Positions 36,701 through 48,181 of a stretch of DNA of 64,000 bases are shown in pieces. The notes beneath the pieces are model-generated. The model had not been told where the DNA came from, searched no databases, and saw nothing but the letters and a program-made list of their open reading frames with translations. Every line of letters begins with the position of its first letter. The stretch's first letter is position 1. The position numbers and the translations under genes were made by a program. Source of the stretch: Hymenolepis diminuta (lineage: Eukaryota; Platyhelminthes; Cestoda; Cyclophyllidea; Hymenolepididae); NCBI GenBank assembly GCA_900708905.1, contig CAADRB010000020.1, positions 1,196,626-1,260,625 on the forward strand, in the 5' to 3' direction.

Positions 36701-39700
36701 CACTTCAAATGTTAAATTTATTGAAATGTACAATATCAACATTGTTCAGATAAATAACTTGTGCAAATTCTGAGAGTTATAAAGATGGATTTTTAATATG
36801 ATTTTCTAATATTATTCATAATCCCCACTTAATTAAGATCAGTCAATGCTTAAGAATCTCAAACGGTTGTTCAAAAGCAGAGCTTAATAACAGTATAAAA
36901 AATCACTAAATATTCTCAAATTCGAAGTGAATGATCATCAATCTTTCAGGAATAGTGTCGTAATCACTTCTCAGATATAAAGGCTAGGCTTAAACTGTTG
37001 CCATTAGAAATATTTGAGAGTTTATTTGATTTCGAGAGTGATTCAGTTTGAATAGGTACCTTCCAACTCTTGTGAAAAAAAGTATCGATTTTAACTAACA
37101 CAAGTGATAAATTTGATCTCTGGACATATTCTAAGGGGCTTTGAATTCCGTATCATTGAATATATGATATCGATATATACATTGGCACCATTGTTAGCCT
37201 TTTCTTTTATTATCAGCTCACTTAATTTTTACGATCTACCAGCCGATATTCCAGCCAGAGAAGAAGGAAGAAACACAGTTCTCGTTCTTATAGCAAAAAA
37301 TTATTACAGTTCAACTCGAACTATGTACAATATAGTGTAATTCATGTTAATTCACGTTACAACTTAAAGGATAAGGATTACTTTTAATAACAATGGGAGG
37401 AAAATATAAAATAGGCATTAATTTTGTCATGAAAAAATATTTGATATGTTTTCGTTATTATATTTTCTCCTGGATACTAACCCTTCAATCGAAAATCCTA
37501 TTTCTAAAGTTAAAATAGTCTTCAAACCTACTTTAGCGATGTCACAGAAGGTCAACTCAATATCAGCAGTGATTTCGATGAAGGGATACCAATTTTCTTG
37601 GCCCGACGGAAGAAATTCGGTGTAAAAGGACCTGAAATAAAGGGAAAAGTGAGATTTCAAAATAAGTAAATTGGGTCTATCACTGCACGTCACAGTTTTA
37701 CTACAATCGACAAGTCCCCTTTGACCTTAAATGAAATCGAAGTAAGTCGTCTACTTATGTCTTATAAGTAGCTATAATCAGTACAGGTAACTTACTGCCT
37801 TTGAAGCAGCTGAGTCTTCTCAGGAAAACAGTTTGAAAGTACGAGATCGATATGACCGAGAATTGGCTGACATCCCAACTCAATTGAAACTTCCATTAGA
37901 GGTATTGCAATTACAGCAGGGAGGATCTAAAAACACGAATTAAATATGTATAATAAAGTTGGGTGATGCATCAGTGCTATTAATAAATTCAGAAATTAGC
38001 ATGGAAAAGTATACAACGTTAAATTGTATATTTATACCATTTCAAGAGAGACTTTCAGCCTGTGTGATCGAAGTTATGTCTCTCAAATTAATTTACAAAT
38101 ATCATTTTTATGATTCGGAATTTCAACGGCACCTATTCGTTGAGATTGATCAGAGTTACAAATCTCATTTAACGCGTAATACATGAAGTCGATGTCCTAC
38201 GTGGTTTGTGTTTGCTCATACTATTATTAATTTCCATTTGGTTTTTATTCCAGGAAATTCTAGTGAGTTTGAATTCACCAATACTTGCATTTGTTTGGTC
38301 ATTACTATCTGCTCAATTCCTATGTGTTTCTGCTATTAGATACCCCATATTAATCAACAGCTATGATTAATTTTCTATCCTTTTGCCTCCATATTCACAG
38401 CACTAAAACTGGTTTTCCTCGAAGGCCAAAAATAAAATATTTTAATCAGTTTAAATATTTACAACTTCGAAGCAAGCTCTAAAGATGAACCAAATCGCCC
38501 TTAGCCCATTGAAAGAATGAGTTAAAACTGGCATTGAATGAAGAGAAGGAAATGCGAAGTCTCCCTGATGAGAAACTGGCATTTTACCATTCCTCTTGTT
38601 AGCCAATATTAAACAGTGCATTGAATTTCCAAAAACCCATTAGATGAGTGCTAAAAATTCTGGAGCTGCCCTCATCAGAGATTCACATTTAATTACATCT
38701 TTAGTTGAGCAGACTAAATCAGTACGCTTGGCCATTCACACCACTTGATTTGCACCAATGGGTATCGATCTTGTGACCTCTTGCACGTCACACGTGTCTA
38801 TTGACCCTTCACTCACTTTAGTTCAACTGCCAGTAAGATATATCATACCAGTAAGTGAAATAATTGTTCAATTTCGGTCTCTGGTGCAAAATTAAAAAGC
38901 TCTTCTACAAAAGAGTGCTACAAAGTGTATCTGTAGTTTTTGCAAAATCTAGGATGATTGAATTTGGATATTAGTGAAAGTCAACTCGAATCATTCATTC
39001 ATACTACTGAGTTATTATTTTGTGTCTGCATAAACAAATGAAAAAATAATTTGACATCTATTAATAGTTTAATTGTAGTAGATAAACAAATTAGCATAAT
39101 GACATAGCAGAGATTCTCTATGGTACCATAATCGATTTTGTTAATTTATCTTGACGAAATATCCAACAGTGTTTACTAGACTGATGTGAGAAGATTACAC
39201 CCAGGATACGCGACTGCTGTTTATCTGATCACAGTGTTTTAATTAACAATCCAAATCTACTTATCGTAGTAACATTGACGTGCGATCCTAGATGTATAAG
39301 CCAATGTCTGGATCCATTTAATATCTACTCTCATTTACTTCCCTTCATTTTCTTACCTTGCAAGCCACCGAACACGTTGTTACTGGGGAGTTAGAAGAAG
39401 ACTAACCTATCAACCTCTTTAGTCAATAGGACTTAAGCTTGCATGCACACAGAACAACATGGAAATACAGTGGAAAGCCACTTAACGGCAGTTTCACGCC
39501 AGTGGAGACTGAAGTAAGGGCCATTCCTCTCACCTAAGTTCACCTTTCTATCTTTCTTACTTTTATAGACCTTTGTGGCTTTTCCTTCTAACTGACCTTG
39601 TTGATAACGTCTTCCTTAATAAATTCGTATTTTGACCGCGCTTCCTATATCTGCTTTCATAACGCTCGAACGATTATAAGAGTTCTTTCACTCATCCCCC

Positions 39701-40312
39701 CCCCCATTCCCTCAGCTTATTTTAAAAGTGATTTAGAATGTTTTGTCTTGGTCTGGCTATTATTCGGATGATTTTTTCCCACAGTTTATTCCATCTGTTC
39801 GCTCTGTCTCCCAATAGCAATTATTATTATTTAGGATTTCTAGAACAAAGCAGGTGCTAGATAGTATGAATACATCATCAGTAAAAAATTGTTATTTAAA
39901 ATAAAATTGCAGGACTCACCTCTGCTGGATTTTTGTCCCCATCCTGCCAGACATATTGAGCAGTGAGGAATGCCAGAATTTTATGCGCCAGACGTTTTTC
40001 TTCATGCGTGGTGACTTGTGACATATCCAGTTGTGGTAGCTATTAACACAGACCAAACAGGATTAGCTAAAGCAAACTGCAAACCTTCTCAATTGCCTCC
40101 CGAATCTTTCCATCAAGAAGAAGTTGATGTGAATGTTCCAGAAGTTTCTTGTAGGGGACCAAAGTTGCAGGTGGTTTTGTCTAATATAGAAGAAGGATTT
40201 TTAATAAAGGTATACCATCAAAAATAGAAATTCAAGGATTAAAAATGCTCACAGATTGTCGAAGAAGACACCCGGAAACTGGGCTAATTCTATAATCTTC
40301 TAGAGCCAGCAT
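33726..40312 (-). CDS. IDO: Indoleamine 2,3-dioxygenase
   Basis: Heme enzyme that opens the indole ring of L-tryptophan to N-formylkynurenine, the first step of the kynurenine pathway; IDOs are cytosolic. Twelve exons, all GT/AG with matching phase: 40312-40253, 40180-40085, 40039-39920, 37926-37796, 37631-37532, 36676-36559, 36061-36010, 34700-34510, 34394-34296, 34249-34153, 34077-34004, 33787-33726. They total 1,200 nt, 399 aa plus stop, the usual family length. Landmarks: N-terminal EDYRISP; DGKIREAIEKLPQLD; AQYVWQDGDKNP (about 79-90); FYCEMRQFLSGW (216-227) with the Arg that aligns to human Arg231; GLVYEGV; GASAGQS (267-273); YMITEHRRF with His306 as the probable proximal heme ligand; C-terminal IVTK and GTGG. 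The distal segment reads ENWYPFIE (148-155), unlike the Phe-Phe..Ser of vertebrate IDO. The start is the only ATG giving the family N-terminus. Confidence 0.94.
34920..35330 (+). repeat. Dispersed repeat (family D), copy 2
   Basis: Lies in IDO intron 7. It shares AATACAAAGGCAGTTTATAT, CGTGAGGATATGA and the 5' GTTGGAGT with 11405-11720, but has an extra stretch in the middle. Confidence 0.6.
36437..36462. repeat. (CCT)n microsatellite
   Basis: About eight perfect CCT units in IDO intron 6. Simple repeat with no coding role. Confidence 0.9.
38560..38810 (-). repeat. SINE-like family A, near-full copy
   Basis: Lies in IDO intron 3. Reading plus, TGATGAGAAACTGGCATTTT, TTAGCCAATATTAAACAGTG, then (after an insertion) TTGGCCATTCACACCACTTG, ATCGATCTTGTGACCTCTTG and ACGTGTCTATTGACC. 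Read on the minus strand, the last blocks give a tRNA-like head followed by the body, as in 55200-55355. Confidence 0.55.
39485..39670 (+). repeat. Dispersed pyrimidine-rich repeat (family B), copy 4
   Basis: Lies in IDO intron 3. TTTTATAGACCTTTGTGGCT, then TTGACCGCGCTTCCTATATC, in the family B order. Diverged. Confidence 0.45.
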
Positions 40313-41761
40313 GACAGCGTCATTTAACAAGACGACGATTAAACAAGGACGCAATTATATACGCTGACGATAAACAAGTTTCGACCTATTAAATTTGTGT
40401 TGTGCAATTCAGTCGCATGCTGTTGGTAAATGACAGTATGCATCCAATACCCGAGAAAAAGAAAAAAGAGAGAGATAAAAAAATAAGAATTTGTTTTAAT
40501 GAAAATATGTGACATGTTTAGATAAGCTGCACCGCAGACGTGACTTGTGAACAGGTGAAATGTAAATGTTATTCCAGTTATTCCTTTCATGGGCGAATGG
40601 AAATAGTTTGCTGCAGTTAACCTACTTATTTGGCCTTTTTTATCATTTTATGATCTCATTTGAATACAATAATCGGATAGAGTGTCACACAGCTTGTTTT
40701 TAGAGAGAGGTTGGTAAGAGAAGTCCGGCAGTTTTCCGTGGGGCCGTTTGATTTTTCCTACATTTTTACTGGACTACTCGGACTCGTTTATGTATTTGTA
40801 AAAAGGGATTGAGGGCATAAAGGTCAAAAAATTCCACAGATCAATCCAATGGTGTTGAAACTGGTTATGACGCTTGAACTAAGTCACCCGAGGAACTAAT
40901 TTCGAAGCCATTCTAATCACGTAATCACGGAGTAATGTCACTTGAAAAGAAGGGTATAGCCGAGGAATTAGTTTCACAAATAGACGAAACTTACTAAATT
41001 GTACTGCTCTTCCCTCTTTTGTGAGCTTTACGATCACAGAATAGGAGGGAGATAGGGGATAGAAAACTTGCATTAAACCGAGAGAAGATGAGTCAGCCTC
41101 GAAATTAATATATTAAAAATGTGATTATGTAGTGAAATAAAGCTAAAATGCAGGAGTCAGGTGAAAAGGGAAAATAAACAAAAGGCCTAAGGGCAGAAAG
41201 GAGTTACGGTGGTAGAAAACTGGATTAAACAAACATGGGTAACTATCAAGTGCACCGACTCCATGCTGTTTCAATATAAGCAATTCACATCCTGCAGGTT
41301 GTTTCCAGGCCGTCTGAAATTCATGCTAGAATGCGAAAACTTGACAATTAGCTCGAGTAAACTGTTTGCTGACTTTCAAACGTCATTTACACGATGAGAC
41401 TTTCTTAGTGTATTAGAGGTAAAATCTCCAGGCATTGGGTCATAGTTGTGATTATAGTAATATTTTAATAAGGGCTAAGCTTTTTTTAATTCTGTTAATC
41501 GCACCTAATATGGGCCAGTGTGAGATAATTTGGCAAGTGAGAATGATCGCTGTTAAGATGGATATCTCATACCATTCAAAGTTAAATTAGGTGATAGTGA
41601 TGCTATAGGATGCAGTGCAGTCTAATATAAGACCACTTATCTAGCGGCCATTAATCTTGTGGAAACAACATGAATTGGACATGAATGCGAAAGTACTTGT
41701 TTGTTAATCTTTTGATGATAAACTTGGTTACTTCCAAACACTTCGGAACTGTTTAAATTTA

Positions 41762-43038
41762 GGCCAAGTATAAGAAGTTCTGTCCAATTTTGAGCTATAT
41801 GTTTAGGGCACGATTACTTCCATTCACCTTGTTAATGTTGTATGTTTTTCTATGGTAGTTAATAAGATATTATTTCTTCTTTCAGAGTGTATGATAATTA
41901 TCCTTATTAATAACTATTTCTAGCCCAAATGTATACTCCAAATAAAGAGCACATCAGTCATAATTTACTGTTTCAATTTCATCAAGGAAGTACGGCAAGC
42001 TCTCTTTGACCAAATACCCTCAAGGACACTTACGGAAATGATGTTGTGAATGAAAAGACCTGCAGAAGGTGCTTTTCACGTTTCAAAAAGGACGACTTCA
42101 GCCTGAAGGGCGAACCAAGAGCAGAATGCTCTAAAAAACTCAATTCTGAGCAATTGCAAGGTGCCATTGATGAAAATCCAACCTGCACTACTAGAGAACT
42201 GAGTAACACCTTTAACGTAAGCCATATGACCATATATGGGGAAATGAGAATACTTGGCTGGGAAAGTCTCAGAGGCTGGGAAATGGGTCCCACACGATTT
42301 GTCCGAAATCAACAAGCAACAGCGTGTGACCTGTTGTGTTTCACTGTGTTTTCGTGAACTTTAGGTATCTTGTTTAGACCGGATCATAACTGACAGCGAC
42401 GAGAAGTAGTGGATCCTTTACAACAATGTTAAGCACAAAAGACGGTGGCTAAGTCAAGACAGTGGTTCAAAGCCAATTCCACCTCCAAACGAAGAAGTGA
42501 ACTGCACCCGAAAAATTCTTTCGTGTGTATGGTGAAATTTGAGGGAAATTGCTCATTATGAACTAATGGGTGACAAACAAAAGATAACGTCTGAAGTTTA
42601 CTGTCAGTAGCCAACTCGTCTAAAAGCGATTTTACAGGAAAAACGGCCTTCAATCATAAAGGAGTGATTCTGCACCATGACAATTCCAGACTCCACACTT
42701 CAAGAGCAACCAAAAATCTCCTTGAGGAATTGGACTGGGAAGTCGTACATCACCCACCATATTCTCCCGATCTTGCACAACTGATTTTCATCTTTTTAGG
42801 AGCTTACAGAATCATTGAATGGGACATAGGCTTACTCCAAGGGAAGGGGTCAAAATGAAGCTAGTTTCATTTTTTGAGTCCAAATTCTTTGAAGAAGGAA
42901 TGGGAGAGCTTATGGCAAGATGGGAAGATGTAATTAATAAAAATGGTGACTGTGTTGAACACTAAATAAATGTGTTTTTAATAAGATTTTCACTTCAATT
43001 CAAATTTAAATAATGGATAGAACTTCTGTTACAACCTG
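41762..43038 (+). mobile_element. Degenerate mariner-family DNA transposon
   Basis: About 1.28 kb, the normal mariner size, bounded by imperfect terminal inverted repeats. The left end (41762-41786) contains GTATAAGAAGTTCTGTCCA. The right end (43014-43038) begins TGGATAGAACTTCTGTTACA, about 17 of 25 positions matching in reverse complement. A TA precedes the left end. Between them lies a broken transposase on the plus strand. It is non-autonomous now and must be an old insertion. Confidence 0.8.
41965..42966 (+). pseudogene. Mariner transposase pseudogene
   Basis: Readable pieces, in order: an N-terminal segment; NEKTCRRCFSRFKKDDFSLK with a DNA-binding region (LNSEQLQGAIDENP, TTRELSNTFNVSHMTIYGE) at 42046-42300; a first catalytic segment SDEK followed at once by an in-frame TAG near 42400; a segment near 42440-42650 with more stops; then HHDNSRLH and PPYSPDLAQ at 42664-42780. 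In mariner the third catalytic Asp lies 34 residues after the second; here that position is Ile. Frameshifts and several stops break the frame, so no active enzyme can be made. Confidence 0.85.
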
Positions 43039-44864
43039 ATTCGTAACACTACCATGGGGTAACATTTTACAAAGGATGTCTGGACGATGAACATGCCATT
43101 CTTCCGTTAATAAATGCTCAAATTATATTACTTTATAAAACGGATATCAGTAGATTTCACGTTTAACTAGTCCTTATGCAACCAAATTTCATTTGAAAGT
43201 GGCATTAATTAAACATAATATATTTTATATATTGAGCAAAAACTTAGATGAAATACGTAATATTAAAACTTATATAAAACATAAATATAGGTTGCATGAA
43301 CTTATTTGTTTAAAACCATCAATTTTTGCTCTGATATAACACTTTTGTTAGTAAAAAATACCAAATTCTATTAAGCCTCCCAAGTAGCAGATTAGTCTAA
43401 ATTTATTAGAATTTTAGGTAAAATTTATTGATATACTTAGAACTTAATACATGGGCAAATAATATCAAAAGCCAAGATTTAGACCATTTCTTTCAATTCT
43501 ACATCGCAATACGTTTTACATTGTCAACAGAAGCTTACGAAGTTCTTGACCAAACGATTCATTGAGCTTGATACAATCAACGTGCTCGGGTCTTTTAGTC
43601 ATCCCGATTTATAAGAAACTATTGAACTGTTATGGCTTGTAGACCTGTAATTGGTTGTCACACCTGAGTCAGAGGACCTTCGTATCACCCCTGGGAGCTT
43701 ATCCTGGTGACCGCTATAATTCTAATTACTCGTTAAGAAAAGACGGAGGAGATCGGATAATAAATGGTAGAAGTAATTGAAAATGAGTTGTTCAATCGTT
43801 AACATTTTATTTGGCAAGGAACTAGATTATGTAAAACCTAGGAATTACAATGAGTGTCAACACGAGGGTCAAATGCACCCCTAAGCTATCTTCAATCAGA
43901 TGGGTAATGATTGCCAATCATTTGAGCACTATTCCTTAGCACTAATCACGCCTATCAAGCTCTTATAAGCCTCTATAAGCCAGTATATGTGACATATATG
44001 GGGCCGCTACTTATGATCTCACCAGCCATTCAGAATTATTTATTTGGCTGGATTATTTAACCGGCCAATCATATCATACTTTTTGAGTACTCGTACGGAA
44101 GAAGAGCCAAAGAGTATCCAAGGTACTACGTATTCTATCGTGGAGCCCAAAGAAGCGAGCTGCATGGGACTTCTAGCATACTTCCCTCTCTCTCATAAAC
44201 TCATATTCTACTCGGACCACTTGTATTAGTGAAGTCATTAGCTGAGATTGTTCCAGTTTTCATTATGACGACCCCCCATATGTGCCTTCTATGCCAGGTA
44301 CAGATTAAGTTGGTTTAGCGCATGGAAATAAATTATGTGCAAGGATTGTACGTTATCGTCAACTTTCTAACACTGACTCATCTGTTCAACTACGCCTTGT
44401 TCGTTTTCAGAATGATATCCGATATCTATTCCCTCATCTGTCTGTTCTGAATAAATGCCACCACTTGCATTGCTGATTCGGACAAATGAACATTTATTTG
44501 GCATTCTAATTTACTTAATAACCTCATTCTTCGATAGGCGAAATAAATAGGCTCTTTTAAAAGAGCTTTGCTTTAATGACTGAGTAGAAGGAAAGCGTTT
44601 ACAAGACCCATTTCATCATCCCTCTGACTGATCAATTTAACGAGTACGATTGGTCTTTCAAATAATTGAATGTGTACAGACGAATCTTTAGTCTGCCTTT
44701 CTGAATTTGCTATTCTATAGTTATATAACAACCATATTTATTTCACTGAAGTAATTTCCTGTTTTTCTATCCTTTAGAAATTTTGAGACAGATTTCGTTG
44801 ACCTTAAGTTATCAAGCAAACACATTAACATTGTACATTGATAGTGGAAAGGTATTCTAGAGCC

Positions 44865-44995
44865 GCTCTTAGAAGAGAGTCAGTCACATTCTACCAACTC
44901 TCTTGTTGACTTGAGTTAGTTAATGCGGTTGGCCACCCTTATTATCGGATTCACACCGATAAGCATCAATCTCCAGATAGACAGACCACAGTGCT
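44865..44995 (-). repeat. SINE-like family A copy
   Basis: Plus strand reads CATTCTACCAACTCTCTTGT, then GTTAATGCGGTTGGCCACCC, then GGATTCACACCGATAAGCAT and a CAATCTCCAG block, in the order of the 55200 copy. The tRNA-like head is poorly kept. Confidence 0.45.
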
Positions 44996-47900
44996 TTTAA
45001 TGTTAACTTCCAATACATGCTCGGTAATGAAAATTCTAATAAGAATTGAAGACAATAGATAAAACATCTTAAAGGATAGATAATCGGGAAAAGAGAGACC
45101 CGGTGGATTAAAGTTCTTCTGTTACTACTCAGTTATTTAAGATTTTAAACCGATAATGAATAAATTAATCATGAACTGCTTTAAATAATTTTAATATTAT
45201 CAGAAGAAAAAATGAGAAAGAAGATGAAAGACACTTGTCTTTGATTTATTTGGGTAAATCCTCTTTCGTGTTTACTAAGTCAAACTTCAAGATTTCGGTA
45301 CTTATTGGGCAACTTGAGTGAGCAATACGCCTGACAAATCTGGTCAAAGATCTTCAAGAAATGGGGAACTGAATGAAGGTTCCTCAAAATACTATTCCTC
45401 AGACCGACTTAAATATTGGAAAGCACATTTCTTCGAAGGGTTTAAGGCATTTATAAGATCGAACAAAGTCACATGCACAGGTTCAAAGTAAAAAGACTTT
45501 TTAAAATGAATAACAATGAGAATAATTAAAGGAAAGGAGTAAGTATACTACTGATAAAAATATTTTTCTGGCACGAATTTCGCAAGAAAAATTACTGCTC
45601 TAAAACCTATGAACACGATAATAATAAGATAGAGTATAGAGTATTATAATATAATAATGCGAAATACTGGACGATTATGTAACATAAAATCCATTCTGGA
45701 TTATAGTGCTGTCTGAAAAATTTTTCAACAATTGTTATGGATTAATACCAAACAAGTTTAATCTGAAGGAGTACCCATTATTCACTCCCCAAAAGTTATC
45801 TTGGAGCCGCATTCGCTTTAAAGGTACATTTAGGACATTATGACTCAGACGCCTACGCGGACAGGTATATCAAATTGTCCACTGACGTGTATCCTGACCC
45901 ATTCTAATCTCACTTCAGGTCTGATGTATTTGAGTCATTCTTTCCACACCTCGCCTAAAAATACATTCTCTTGGCTTCCCCCATCTGTCTAATTGGCCCT
46001 CTCTCACTCACCCTCGTGTTTTAACTGCTACAGTAAAATAGATTTCGGCCTGCACTCAACTCTTGTTGTTCTGCCTATTAAAAATTGTGGTTTGCTGTTG
46101 TTAGCTGCTGGTCGTAGTTTCTACAATCTGGTTCTTAATTCATTAGCTCCCAAAATCTAATTTATTCTTTCATTAGTTTTTAATATTTATAGAAAATGGT
46201 GTAGATTGTTTTTTTCTCAATCGCTAGTTATTTTTTGCTTTTCATTACAATTCTTCTAGATTAATAGAATTTGGCAATTTTACCAAACTGATGAACTTCA
46301 CTAACCTGTTACTTAAGGTGGGGCCCTATGGTCTGTATTTGTTAAGGCGAAAATATTATTTCATTGTAAGAAAAATATCTTTTCCCTTTGAAAAATATAA
46401 TTTATTTTTTATTACTACCATATTTTCATAAATCCTAATTATCGTATTATTGTCCCCTTTGTATATTTCAAAGTCTCAAGTGAAGTTTGTTTTATGCCTA
46501 ACTGGCTTTGTGCTCTCTTACGCTCAATCTGATATTTGGGATATCGGGTTTGCTGATCGTGAATGTATTGATTTTATTTTAGAGTTCATATGGCAAGAGA
46601 ATGTTCATTTGAGGACGTTTGATGAAATATACCCGCGATTAGGATACTGGTTAATTTCCCATAATCACATATTTATAAATCAATGATATATAGTCCTTCA
46701 TCAGTTGATAGAATCATTGCCGTCCTTAATTAAAGCCAAACACTCAACCTAGCTTTCAACCTTATTTGTTCTCCACTGTTTGTGACTCATCTTTCGCCAA
46801 TGTTTCCCAAGTCGTCTACCTCATTCTTATGGAGCTTTACTGTGTGTATCCAAACACTGTTCAAGTGTGCTAGATTCGTGACTGTTGCCTTCTCTCTGTT
46901 ATCTCCAAACATACTGTTTCTATTACACATAGTAATAAACAATTTACAACTTTTAATTGTGGGAAGCAACTGACATCGAATAACAGTGTCTAAAAAATGG
47001 TAGAAGGTAGGGGATCAGGAAAGGTACAGAGAACAGCATGAAAATTATTTGTCACTGTCTCTGCCCCCTTCATATCATATGGTAGTGTAGTTTTTATTAA
47101 ATATCGATCCCTCTTAAGCTGTAGCATTCTTTCTATCAGTTGCAAATTTCGAATCGTAAAATAAGTGAAGATATAATTGTAAACCTTCTATCAGAAGAAC
47201 GTATTTAGATTGGAATCTTGAGATATACTAAACAAAAATCTCTTCTCGATAATAAAATTGTCCTATTTAAAATTCATCATCAATTTTTACTATTAGAAAT
47301 ATCCGAGGAGCAGCACTAAGATTCGGAGTGAAGGGCATTGAGAAAGTACAACTAAGAAGTCTGAAGTGCTACTCGAATTGACAAACTTGTTTTCCAACTC
47401 AAGTTTTGTTTCCAGTCTTAAAACTATCCTAGACATCCAACTTCTTTTCAGGTTATTATTATCAGGTTCTAAACCAACCTGTCCGGACGTGAAATGTCCT
47501 GCTGTTGACACCCCCATTTATGTTCCGCTTTCGGTTGCCATGGGGACATGTCCCTATCGAATCCAATTTCCCTATCTGTGTTTTACCTATATATCCAGTG
47601 ATCTCAAAAGTCTTGGCCGTGTAGTCCTCTGCTTTGTCATTCATACATGGTTATACGGCGTCCATAGGACACAATCGTTATGGACTGCTAGCCAAAACCA
47701 AAACACTTAAGACAGAGTCCCACATTTTTATCTGCCAAATAGGCACAAGTTGTTTCTTTTTTTGATTTCTAACTCTTGGTACATTAGAGCTGGTAGTTAA
47801 GCCATCCCAAGCCTTGGGTTAGTAGCTAATTGTTGCGAACATTCCATTTAACAATAGGATGCGTCAAAATATATCAGCATCAATAGACCCACCTACCGGA

Positions 47901-48130
47901 TGAACTAAGTTCCGTTTTCTTCCCATTTTCTCGGCCACGCACCAATTCATTATGCCTCATCTGATTATCCTATTTCCCCAGAGCTTTAACTAAACTTGTA
48001 ATAACTTTTCAAAGAACTCAACCAAAATTTTCATTCAAAATTCTCTCACCATACTACTCGTATAGGAAAAAATAACGAGTCAGAATCCAAATTCCCAAAA
48101 GGAACCATGCACATGCATTATATTGAATAA

Positions 48131-48136
48131 TTTATT
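48131..48136 (-). promoter_or_regulatory. Polyadenylation signal for the glutamate receptor gene
   Basis: AATAAA on the minus strand about 46 nt after the stop codon at 48182. Canonical hexamer in a sensible position. Confidence 0.6.
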
Positions 48137-48181
48137 TAACTCTTAAAATCGTATATAACTAAACAGAAAAAAAATATCAGC

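Larger units (their letters stand above)
40313..48181. other. Intergenic region between glutamate receptor 3' end and IDO 5' end
   Basis: Contains a dead mariner element (41762-43038), a SINE-like copy (about 44865-44995) and no convincing host gene. ORFs of 61-114 codons occur, for example at 46450-46686 and 47366-47710, but they show no recognisable domain, and the former lacks an ATG start. A polyadenylation signal for the glutamate receptor gene sits at 48131-48136. Confidence 0.6.

Noticed and set aside
39920..40026. Possible gene start at the ATG at 40026 (MSQVTTHEEK...)
   Set aside because: The Met is internal: LPQLD before it in the same exon and two upstream exons give the normal IDO N-terminus with consistent phases.
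40018..40227. 69-codon plus-strand ORF near the IDO 5' end
   Set aside because: It overlaps antisense two well-supported IDO exons and the 45-nt intron between them.
46450..46686. 78-codon plus-strand ORF
   Set aside because: It has no ATG start, no domain and no neighbouring exon in phase. It looks protein-like in places but I cannot support it as a gene.
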